DNA of 64,000 nt. It comes from Tetrahymena thermophila SB210 (Eukaryota > Ciliophora > Oligohymenophorea > Hymenostomatida > Tetrahymenidae). Shown piece after piece: positions 28,840 through 40,600 of this stretch. The DNA lies in the NCBI RefSeq assembly GCF_000189635.1, contig NW_002476197.1, positions 1-64,000 on the forward strand. Direction: 5' to 3'. Numbering within the stretch: position 1 is the stretch's first letter; each line of letters starts with the position of its first letter. A program made the translations under genes and the position numbers. Under the pieces are notes generated by a model, which ran no database searches, was not told the origin of the DNA, and was given only the letters and a program-made list of their open reading frames with translations.

Positions 28840-31434
28840 ATGGCATTTTCTTCTTAATCTCCAGTCTAAGCTATGGCATTTCCTTAAAATGTGAATAGCG
28901 GAGTAAATGGATCTAGATTAATAGGAAGTAGCAGCACATAGCAATAACATTTAGTGCAATTAAATCCATAAGATTTCATTCAAAATTGTTAAGTTATGTA
29001 AGGATAGTAATAGTAGCGCATAATTAATTCTGGATTTGATTAGCCATAGCAGTAATTTCATCATTAAATGCAGCATCAACAACCCATGCAGCAATTCTAT
29101 AATTAAAGCAATCCTTCTAATGCCTTTTAGTTAAATTGCACAAATCATAACTATGCTTCATAGGTCATTTAGTAATAGCAGCATGCATAGCTTAATCAGC
29201 TTCACCAATAGTCTCCACATTAATTTTAGTAGCATTAAATTTAGACAAATATGTAGATGAATTAGAATAAATTAGGCTTACAAGATGAAGATATATCAGG
29301 ATTAACTTCCAACGATCTTCATCCACATCATTCAGGTATGCAACAAACATAACTGTAGCATCATAAATCATACCTAAATTAGATTGGACATTAATAAAAT
29401 AGCCATCATCATAATATTCCTTAATAGCAATTCAATAATAATAATAATTCTAACCTATTACCTTAGTCTGTAAATCATTAAAATGGGTAATAACATAATT
29501 TTATATAATAATAACAACAGTAACAGCAATTACATTAGTAATAATAATAAATGAGATACAATTTATGCAACAATTAGAACGGATACTAGCAAGCAGCTTA
29601 GATTAATCATCTTTAATAGCACTCATCACCTAAATAGCAATCAATTTAATAGCATTAAATAGGACTAGTATAATCTGTTCCGCAATTAGATTTAAAATAA
29701 GTAACAGGATTGGTTTAAATGGAAGAAGAATCCAACCAAGTAAAGTAGCCAGTACAAACAAATTCTTTTTAAGCTCCTACAAATTAGATATAGAGAACAT
29801 CCATTTAAAATTTAAATCATAGCTCTCCTACCAATTCTAATAATTTACAGATTAACAACAGTTAGAGTGCAGTGTAGCCTAATTTTAATAGTATAATGCA
29901 AGCTAGAAATACTGAAAATAATGATGAAATTATAGAATAGGAGTAAGTAAATAAGGAGGTAAAAGAAGAGTTTATACCTGTAAAGAAAGGAAGAGGAAGA
30001 CCAAGAAAAATAATAACAGAGGATTCAAAAATAGCTGTATAAACAAAAGCAAAAACATTAACACTTTCAAATGAAAGCACAACTGGGCAAATTAACACTG
30101 CAGTAAATTCTGTACATATAACAGGAAGCAGTACTGAAAAAAGATAGACAAGAAGTGCAAATCGTATAGGAAGCAGCTGCTCAGTTTAGATTGGAAGCAC
30201 TGTAAAAGATTCAGTATAGCTTACAACTTGCAGTAAAGCAAAGACTGATATTGAAAGTTCATCTGCAATCACAAGAGGAAACGGATTAGGAGAAAAGGGA
30301 ACTGAAATTCCTGAAGAGTTAGATTCTGATCAATACATCCCAACAGAAGAAGAGATGATTTAGGAATAAAGAAGATATGAAGCTCTCTAACGTAAAAAAT
30401 ATAAAGAGGAGTTGAAGAAAAAATCTCAAGAATAATATTCTGATGATGAAGATAGCGAAGATAGTGCAATAGATGAAAAGAATTTTGTTCCTAATTCTGC
30501 ATTCTTGAAGCAATATCGTCAGCGTTTGATTGGTCGCTCTTCAAACTCAAAGATTTTTGAGTTAAAAGATTCTTCAACTGATGAAAATATAGGTTAGGTA
30601 GTGAAAATAGTGCCTCATAAAATGAGCAATCATCATCAGATTGAGTGCAGAGAGTTGAGAAATGAATTTAGATTCCTCAAGAAAATGGATCATCCAAGAA
30701 TTATTAGTCTGAGTAACAATTCTGAGTTTATCCGTGATAGAAATTATTGTGGCCTTCTTCTACCTCAAGCAGAGTGCAATTTGATGTAATTTGCCAAGAC
30801 ATAGCGTCATGGTAAGGTATCTTTAGCTTAAATGCGTATTGCTTTTAGGTAAATTGCAGAAGCTATTCACTATTTGCATGAAAATTATATTTCTCACAAC
30901 GACATTAAACCTGACAATATGTTTGTTTTCAGTGAGAATGATTACAAGCTTGCTGATTTTGGTTTTGCAATTGACCTCCCAAAGCCAAATTCCTTCAAAA
31001 GAAATTCTCGTTTCTCATAAACTCTAAGAAAGCAAGTAAAGATTGAAGACCTTAAGAAGAACTGGAAATAAAGATGCAAGCAATATGTAGCTCCTGAATT
31101 AATCAAGCTTCTTAATGGAAAGCGCCCAAGAACTCCTTCTGATGAGAAAGCTTGTGATGTCTTTGCTCTAGGTGTATCGTTTTTCATCATTATATTTTAC
31201 CAGCTTCCTTTTTGTGGTTCTGCTCTTAAAACAGATTAACGTTACAAGCACTTCTTCAAAGGATAAAATGAAAAATTCTGGTCATAATTTAAATCCATGC
31301 TAACAAAATTTTAACAACAGGAAAATTCTTATCCAGAAGAGTTAAAAGATCTGTTTAATAAAGTATTAGAACCAGAGCCAACAAAGCGCTTGACAATTGA
31401 ATAAGTACTTGAACATCCTTGGTTGAATCATTGA
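28840..31434 (+). CDS. large Q-rich protein kinase with AT-hook
   Basis: A single exon of 864 aa from this Met. Residues 1-340 are Gln/His/Asn-rich, with long runs of TAA/TAG/CAA codons. At about residues 380-388 there is an AT-hook (KKGRGRPRKI), suggesting DNA association. An acidic/Ser linker (residues ~495-550, including YSDDEDSEDSAIDEKN) precedes a protein kinase domain (~560-862). Visible motifs are the beta-3 Lys at 589 (VVKIV), catalytic loop HNDIKPDN at 686-693, DFG at 706-708 (LADFGFAID), APE (QYVAPEL) and a C-lobe ending LTIEQVLEHPWLNH. The glycine loop is not recognisable, and HRD is changed to HND with the catalytic Asp kept. It is probably active but atypical; the subfamily is not assigned. 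Standard-code frames inside it (for example 30601-30789) are fragments or shadows. Confidence 0.88.
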
Positions 31435-33127
31435 AGAATTAAAAAAAATTTTTATAGAAACTTCATAAATATTTTATAAACTAAAAATATTCATTTTAAA
31501 TGAATTCAAAAGATTAAACTCATTCATTCATTCAATAATTGATAGAGAATATATATAAATAGTCTTTCAAATAAAAATTGCATTTATAAAACCAACTGCA
31601 AACAAACCTTCTACCAACACTAATTGCAAACAAAAATACTTACCTAATTCACTTTAATTTTGAAATAAATAAACTAAAAATAAAATTTACGTAATAAACT
31701 CATACATAAATACATACATACATACAATTTCGAAATATTTGTTATCTGTATATTATATATATAATTAGTTAGTTCCCCATTTATGTTTTAAAATAGTTAT
31801 ATTAAGAATCTTTTTTTAAAGCTATAATTTCAACAAATTTTCAATTTTAGTATTATACAGAATAATTCTTTAATTAATCAGTATCAGTCAATCAATCAAT
31901 ATCATTTTTACTTTGGTATCTCGAAAAATCCCAAAAATAAATTAATAAATGTAAATTGTAAAATCAGGATATCATCCTTAAAATATATTTTAGATTTAAT
32001 AACTTTCTATTTGAGATCTATTTGGGATGATTTAACAATGTCCAAAATTTGTAAACATAAATGTTGATTATTATCCAGTAATCATGATTATATTATAGAA
32101 ATTGTTTTTTAATGACCCTTTTTAATGGCCTCATGCCTAAAAATTTATTTAACATGCAAACTAACAAATTGAATTAGCGAAAACCATAAATTAATTATAA
32201 ACTTAATTTTGAAAAATGATAGATACGATTTAGAAAAAAAGATAAATTCTTCGATCAATAAAATTATCAATTTAATCATTTTGTGGAAATTCTAAGAATT
32301 TCTTTTAGAATTTAGAATAATCAGACAATTATAAATTTGAAAATTTATAGCCAGCATAAATAAATAAATTTACAATATCTATCCTCAAAATAAATTTGTT
32401 CACAATTCTCTCCCCGCTTTTTGAAAGGCTATTGTTGCGCTGTGAGTTTTTATAAAGCTTGATTTTATTTTTAACTATCTCTTCATTTAAGAGCTAAAAA
32501 AGATAAATTTTGTAAAAAAAACAATCAAGTAGTAGTTAAGGAATAAATGCATGCAAAAATATTTTTTATTTGTTAATTTATTAGCATGGAATGAAAAAGA
32601 TTAAATTTATATAATAGTAATAAATACTTGATATCAAAATACAAAATTTAATTATACATTTTAATAAATTAGATAGAATTTTAAAATATTGAGAAGAGTA
32701 AAATATAAATATGATTTCACAGCTATTTATTTAAATATATATATATATATATATTATAAGAGATAGATTTTGCTTATCTCTGAATTAGTTATTGAATTTT
32801 CCAGAGATAATATAGTATCATTTGATGAGTATAAAAGTAATATTTAGATTTAATTATTATGGTTGGTGGTATTTTTATTTAGTATTATGATTATTATTAT
32901 TATTAACTAGGTTTGATTGTATGTATGTCAGCCTATAAAAATCATATGTATATTTTTGCTATTATTTTGTTAAATATTTAAAGTACTTATAAATATGGTT
33001 AATATTTTGGAAGATACTAATTTAATTAAGTTAGTTATTTGTTTTTTTATTTAGTTAGTTATTAGTTAAATTAGGATGCTCTATTTAGAGGGTTTTATTT
33101 TAAAAGATTTAGCAAGTTTAGTTTCAA
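31435..33127. other. convergent intergenic region
   Basis: About 1.7 kb of AT-rich sequence between converging genes, with ATTCATTC-type repeats near 31.52 kb, (CATA)n near 31.70 kb and an (AT)n tract at 32735. No supportable gene. Confidence 0.55.
32735..32754. repeat. (AT)n dinucleotide microsatellite
   Basis: Ten uninterrupted AT units in the spacer. Simple repeat. Confidence 0.95.
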
Positions 33128-35236
33128 TCATTAGCATTTTACTTTTTTAGAGCTTTAACGATTACGTGTTCTCAATGAATGGATTTCATCTATTCTAGAA
33201 GGGTCTTAAGTTGCTTTAATGTAATCACGAAGGACATCTTTATGAGCCTTTTTATTGTTGACTTGACTTTTATCTAACCATTCCCAAGCTTCCTCATTAA
33301 CGAAGTAGTTGAATACAGGCTTGAAAGGTTGGTTTAAAATTAAGGCTTTAATGAAAGTGTTGTTAAATTTGTGCATAGACTCAAATTTCTTGTACTCAAG
33401 TCTGAAATTTTATAGCTCTTCGCGTGTAGTTACTCCCAAGGCTTGCATGATTCTTGTTTCGTCACCCCAGTTGTTAACAAAGTTTCTGAAAGCTTTAACA
33501 AAGTTCTTTACAACATTTTTCTTTGGTTAGACTGGAGCATTTGGATTAAGAGAGCTATTGTATTCTTCATTATGGAGTTAATTATGATAATTCTTGTGCT
33601 AAGATAGACTATGTTGTTATGTAGAAGCTTTAGAATGAGATTACCAGCTATTTTATTCGTAATTGTCTTCATCTTCTTCTTCGTCAACTTCATCACTTAT
33701 ATAACAACGTTTATTAGATATTTTTTATGGTGTAGAGGCTTTTTTAACATAATCTTCGTCATCACAACTGGTAGAGGCTTGTGATTTATTAGATTTTGTT
33801 GAGGATTTTTTGGAGGTAGATAAGAATCTTTTTTCTTCATTTTCATCATCTTATTGTTCGTTTTCATATTATTATGATACTTAAAGTCTCTTGCTCTTCT
33901 TGCAAGTTTTCTTTTCTGACTCGTTAGTATTTATACTGCTTAACTTTGGGGTCTTCTTCAATGAGCCCTTCTTAGCACTAGAACTTTAATTACTGTTTTT
34001 TACTTTTTTAGCAGATGAGAGCTCGTTATCACTGTTGTAATCATGTCTGTTATTATTTATTTAAATAGTTAAAGAAGAGCTTAATATATCATCTTCTTCG
34101 TCATCTGCAGATTCATCTACTGAGCTTTTTTGAGAATCACATTATGAAGTTGCCTCAGATTATTAGTTGGCAATCAAAGATTTAGATATTTCTTTTTATT
34201 CGTTTTATACAAAGTCGCTCTTGATTTATTATTCCTATGGCAATACGCTTACATGATAAGCTTGTTATTATTAAATTTATACTATTGATAAAGGAGATTC
34301 AAGATTTCCATACACAGAAAATCCTTGGTCAGTTTAAGTGATCATAAATTTAAAAGTGAAATTTTCGTTTTTTAAAGTAATGTCTGTTGAATTAGGATAG
34401 TAAGCAGTGTAATTGTTATCTGTCTTTTCCTCAGTTTTGGGATTTTCAGTAGAATTGGATGGGGTGAATTATACGTACAATCCGCTTTTTTTATAGAGGA
34501 ATCCATTTAGAATTCTGCGGTTGTAGACGTAGTTTTTGTTAGCTTGAGGAGCAGAGCAAAGGGTTGTATTGCAATCATCAAGATCAATGAAAGTATCCTC
34601 TACCCTTAACAAAAGGTGAGTTTCTAAAACACCTTGAATCTCAGATACCTTATGAAGATAGAAATCTGTAATTAATCTGAGATTCTCAACAGAATTTTAT
34701 GTAGTTGAAATATTATATGAATTCTCCTCCTTACCTTCTTATAAAGATGAAGAAGTAGTAGAAGAAGATAAATTACATTTGTTGGATTAATTCATAAAAG
34801 AAATACATTCAAAACATTAACATTTTTTCAAATTTTAACCTTAACTAAAATAATTCATACAACCACCTCTTTTTCTTTCCTCCAATAAATTTTTATGGTT
34901 ACCCTAACTTTCTTCTCCATCTTTCTGAGTTGGAGATCCTACCGAAAGAAGTTATTTTTATGAGCTGATCACCCACTAAAATCCTTTAATTCCTTTGCCT
35001 CCAAAACCATTAGAATCTTTCTTCTACCCCTCACCTACTCCCAATTGCTATTGGTGGAGACATTATTTTCCTGATTGATCTTATCTAAATCCTCCTATCA
35101 ATTTATTTGATCCCACCTCAACTAAATTATCTGTGTTGTTAGTCTAATCATAGATATTTCTACAAATACGCACCCTGCGTTTCCCACATGTAAACACGTA
35201 ATTAATTGAATAAGAAACACCTTGTTGTTACTTCAT
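33128..35236 (-). CDS. Ser/Gln-rich protein with basic-helical C-terminal domain, unknown
   Basis: A single exon of 702 aa. The N-terminal ~150 residues contain scattered Cys (TCGKRRVRICRN; NLKKCQCFECISF). A middle region (~165-330) looks folded: VENLRLITDFYLHKVSEIQG, then ETHLLLRVEDTFIDLDDC. Residues ~350-560 are acidic Ser/Lys/Gln-rich and probably disordered (DEEEDED, STSKKSSTKSNK). The C-terminal ~130 residues are mostly helical: NFVKAFRNFVNNWGDETRIM, LEYKKFESMHKFNNTFIKAL and YFVNEEAWEWLDKSQVNN. I do not recognise the family. The modular layout with a conserved-looking C-terminal helical block resembles expanded ciliate-specific protein families. GC content rises in the coding part against both flanks, supporting the gene call. 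Confidence 0.8.
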
Positions 35237-37650
35237 GTTGATTCCCTTACTTTTTTTGATTTTTTTGATGTGGATTCTAATAGAAGTCTCAAAAAATTTG
35301 TTTGTTTGCTCTAAGAATTGTATGTAAATTCAAGAATGTAATTAATTAATTAACAAATAATAAGTAGTGAAATTAATTCTTTTAGAGTTAGTTGGAAATG
35401 AAAAATGAAAAGTTTGGAGAGAATCGCTTCAGATATCTATGTCTTCGTTTGATTCTATTGCTTTACTTGGCAATTGTTAAACAATATTTCAATAAATTTG
35501 GTAACTAAATTTGTTTTCTTTTATGATAGTTGAAGAAGGAAAACTTCTGTTTTGCTTCTTATTGTTTTATTTTGATTTTTTTGATTTTTTTTTTTTTTTC
35601 GTTTAATTTAATTATTATATTTCTGCAATCTCCCCTATCTCCTTGACTTTTATTTTTAAAGTCAATTGATGTATTATTTAAATAGGTAAAAGGTGATGCA
35701 AATAAATCATCCAAACACTGAAATTAATTGTAAAAAAGAAATATTCCCCACTTTATTATTGTTTTTTTTTTTCTTTTTCCTTTTCAAATTCAATTAAATT
35801 TATCAGATTATTATCTTTTTTTGATCGATTGAAAGGTGAATAATTGAAATAGTAAATTTTGTCGGGTGAGTATATTTTTATTCCTTTGCATTTAATTATT
35901 AACTCTTCGATAAATAAGTTGTTAACATTAATCTAATTGAATTATAAAGCATTATAAAAAAGAATCATCCTCTATTTTTCTCTCATGTTCCTTCTCTAAC
36001 TATTTTTTTTTTGTTTCCCTTATTTTATAATTTGCATAATATAATCAATTTGTTTATGATTCTCCCCAGCTTTTTTCCACTTCTTAGCTCATATATTGAA
36101 GGCAAGATAAACGATTTAGTTTAGTCATTTTTTTGACTCAAACCTCAAACTGGAGTTATCATGATAAATATTGTTTTCTGAACTAAAAATAATAAACAAA
36201 TACATAGGCTCACTTTATGTATACACTATATATTTTAAATATAAAAATTATAACTAATCTAATAAATAATCTCAATATAATATTTTTATATACTCCTTAA
36301 GAAAAAACCTCTTCCTGACAATAAATCGAATAATTAACTGTGTATATAATTCTTTCCAAATATTGGTAGATCTCTAGAATATAATTAATAAGTGTAGAAT
36401 TATAAAATAAATTTTTTTGCCAGCAGTAAAAAGATACTGATCTTATTAATCAACTACTAGCCTCCTGCCTAAGTGGCCTATATATTATAAGCAAAAATAT
36501 CATGGAATAATTAGGTGCTATAAAATTAAATAAGCTTATTACTCTTTAGTTTTTAAATTCTTTTAAAATAGAAAAAAATAAATGAAAAATAATATTTTAA
36601 ACAATAGACTATTTATATTCAAAATTTAGAATGCATTTTTATTTATTTTTATTAGGATGAATCCCCCTTAATTCAAGTAAAATAATCATCAAATTAAAAA
36701 AATATTGGAGATAGGATCAAAAAAGCACTTTTTCCTCTCAGTTGGACATTTGTATCAAAAAAATAATTTAAATAGCTATGATTTTTAACTAAATTTTTGT
36801 AAAGTCACTTACAAAAATTTACAGTCATCATCTTAGTGACATGTTAACTGTTGAATTATTTTCATAATCAAATCGTGATAAAGGATAATTTTTAAATTTT
36901 TTTTTCTTATTTTCTTGTTTTACAGATTAATTCCTTTTTTTTTGCTTTCGTCAAGCTATTTTCGCTGATTACTTTTGATTTTTAATTGTTAACTTTTTTA
37001 ACACTAACTAGGGAAAAACAAAAAATTAATGCCTATTTCAATTCAAAGTAAAGTTTAATAAGGTTGATTAACATTTCTTATTTATTTATTTTCTTTTAAG
37101 TTGTATATATCCATCTCTTAAATCACTTCTTTTTTTATTATTTTAATCGTTCAATTTTTTTATTTATTTTATATTATCGCCATGATAACTCATGTAAATT
37201 CTTTCTTGAATAAGCAAATAAAAATTACAAAAACTAACATAACCCATTAAAATCCTTTAGGTGAATGCTATCTCCTAAAAATGGAGCAATAATTTACATG
37301 ACAAAAAATAAATAAATACTGGAAGTTAATAATAAAATGAAGTACAAAATATGTTAATGATCAATCGTCTTTTTTCTTTATCGTTTTCTTCTTTAATTCG
37401 TTTTCTACTTATATTATTCTATTATTGATATCTTCTATTTTAATGCCTACTAGCTACCAATTCTGCTCTAAACCTCCCAGCTCCTTTATTTGATTTAAAT
37501 TATTTGTAAATAAATAAAAAAATAAATGAAATTAGTTTATCTATCTTCTGTTATTTTTTTGTTTTTCCCCACCTTCTCTCTTACAAGATTATAGGCAAGA
37601 TTTCATTTAATTATTGTCATTAAAATTTGATTAATTAATAATTTTAAAAT
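35237..37650. other. long AT-rich intergenic region
   Basis: About 2.4 kb upstream of the orphan gene and downstream of the calcium-channel gene. It has many poly-T runs (for example 35.58-35.60 kb) and scattered AT-rich simple sequence. No long TGA-free frame with coding-like composition was found. Confidence 0.55.
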
Positions 37651-40600
37651 TCAAACAAAATGAATCGGATAAAGTCTTTTTCTATTGAGCCAAATATTAA
37701 ATTCATAAAATATGGGTTAAAAATATAAATTCATAAAATTTTTATGTAAAATTCTGTCAAAAGTAATAAGAAAATAAACAATATAGAGTGGCTTAAAGGC
37801 TCTTAGTAGTTTGGTTGATAATTTTATGTGAAATTAGAGGAAAATTATCGAATACAATCCAAAATTTTAATTAATAATACTTTATCCTTTAATTAGTTAA
37901 AATCCCTTTTAAAAGATATGGGGTTGAATTGCAGATTATAAAATTTCTGAAATATTTTGCTAGAAAGACAATAATTTTATTACCTTCTTTTTTTTAAGCT
38001 AGATCTATTATTCTATATTTTCAAAGTTTATGTCATCTCCTTCTTGTCTTTTGTTGTCTTCTTCTTCGTCCTATCTTATGGGAAACCATGAAATGTCATG
38101 ATTTTAACGTCTTTGGTTCACAAAAGATTCAAAACCAGATAAATCTGTTTCCTTCTTAGAGTCTAAGTATTGCATGAAATTGATATAATTCCACTTCGAA
38201 TGCTCCAACTCTATATGGTCTCTGAAGCTCTAACCTTTTTTATTTTTTCTTTTCTCTAACTCAGAAACGCTTTACCCACATATAAAGCAAACTGTATTTA
38301 TGTCCTCTTGTCTTGCTTAAGTCTCCTCTCTCAACTAGGCAAACTAATCAATGATTGTACCTAAAAATTCAAAATAGTAATTAATAATAAAAGAAAATTC
38401 TAGGAAGATGAAAATATTATAGAGTTTATCTATTTAAGCATACGTCCTCAGCTTTTGTTAATTATAAAAAGAGAAGATAACAAGAATAACTAGAGAACAT
38501 GACCCATCAAATTAAATTTCCCACCCCTTAATATTATTATTTTTTTAAATCAGCCCAGCAAAACAATTGGGAATATATAAGATGAAGAGAGGGAAAGATT
38601 TTTTTGCAAATTGATAGTACATTCATTTTTCCTTTCAAATGAGGAAAATCTTAAAATTAAAAAGATACCTTGAAATTTATTGACCTTTTTCAATTAAAAT
38701 CTAAAAAAGAGCAAAATAAAGTTCTCCAAAAAATTGATTTTCAAATAAAAATGAAATAATTATTGTAAAAAAAGGAAAAATAAGACTTATTTTTTTAACA
38801 AATTCAAAAATGTTTTACTTTATTTCATTTTATTTTCATGTTCTATAGCAAAATATAATTTTTTTAATGAAAATATGATCAATTAAACTCATTATTTTAT
38901 GAATCAATCAGTAATATTTTTAAAATGACAAAATTCTAATTGAATTGTTACCTGAAAGAATTTGAGTCACTAAAATATTTATAAAGAAGACATAAGCAAA
39001 ATCAGCTATTATTCTTAAAGTAAATCCCCAATTATCAGTATAATCTGGAAAAATTACTCCCAAGAATCCACCCTCTGCAACAAAAGTTTGGACTAAAATA
39101 AACGTAAAGCACTTCCATATAGATACACAATAAGGATCAAAATCTTGATAGAAATTATAGTAGTACAATAATGAGAAAAAGTAAGTAGACAAACAAAGTA
39201 AGGCTACAGTCAATAATATCTGCTTCCTTGGCTTGTAAATAGCTTGAAGAATATTTTTAAGTTCTGGATATCTTATACAAATAATTTAAAAAAATTGAAA
39301 TATTTTATTGATTTTTGAAAGAAAAACTTACCTTGTAAATATATATAATAGTACCATCAAGGCGCAGGGTATAGGATTTATAATAGAAAGTATAGTAATC
39401 GTTAGTTGCAAGCACTAGTAAGAGAAAAAAGGGATAATCTAAGGATAACTGGAGTAAAGTCGATACTTTAACTCATAGTTGAGCTAAAAATATAGCTTAT
39501 ATTAAAAGTAAAATAGAAAGTTGTACCAAATACGTAAGATTTTCCCTTATATTTATTCATTTTCTTCATCTAATTTATCTTATTTATACTTAATTTCTCT
39601 TTGTTTTTGCTTTACTATTTTCTAGTTGTTAAATACATACTCACTGAATAAGAATTAATGGTTCTTATACCAATAAATAAAGAAAGCTAAAGCTTAAAAG
39701 ATCACAGCAAAGATTGAGAAAATGTAAAAAACTATTATAAAGTCAGATTATTTAAATTAGACAAAAATCTTCACATAAGGTTCTTCATCAAATTAATATG
39801 AGTTTTATAAAAAACTGCCAATGTTTTAACCGTTCATAGTATGGTTTTCTTCAAGTACTAAAATGATACACAAATTAGAGATAATAGTCTAATAAAACAA
39901 AAAAAATATTAAAATAATTGAATTTAAATTAAAAATTTACAAAAATAAAAGACCAAAAGTTGAATGTCTCAAGTAAATCAACGTTTAGCTGTTCTTCATT
40001 TTTTTAGTTTTAAATTTCATCATCTTCATCATCATTTTTTTGATTTTTTTGTTTGTTTTTTAAGATGGTGTTTAAAAATTTAATCAGAAACTAGTTTTTA
40101 GGAATTATCATTAGCAATAAATTATTAAATTGGTATTCATATTTCATCTCTGAAATCAAGAGCTGAGATTTTTGTTACAAGTCTAATACTTTTGCCTTTG
40201 TACTTTACCTCTAAGCATCTAGTTCAAAACGTTTTACTAAAGCTTGGTTCAAACTATTAGCAATTGGAGGCTTTGGAAAATATACTTTAGAGAGTTAACC
40301 CTAATAGTTGATTTCCAATTCTATCAAATATTTTTGGAAGAATACTTAATCTGGACGCTTTTATAAATAAAAAAATAAATATATTTTATGATAGTAATAA
40401 AAGCAACTAAATAAATACAAAAAAAAATAAATAAATAATCGTTTATTTAAAACAAAAAATAAAAATAGTACTTTATTTAATTCGGTGTTTTCTTAATATA
40501 GATCAATATAATCTTGTTAAGGCTATTCGATTTCATATTTTTCTTAATTTCCTTAATTTGAATGTGCATTATCATGATGATTTATTTAAGGCTAATTTGA

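Noticed and set aside
36430..36500. A locally GC-richer patch considered as a small RNA gene.
   Set aside because: No cloverleaf, box C/D or other RNA signature could be drawn from it.
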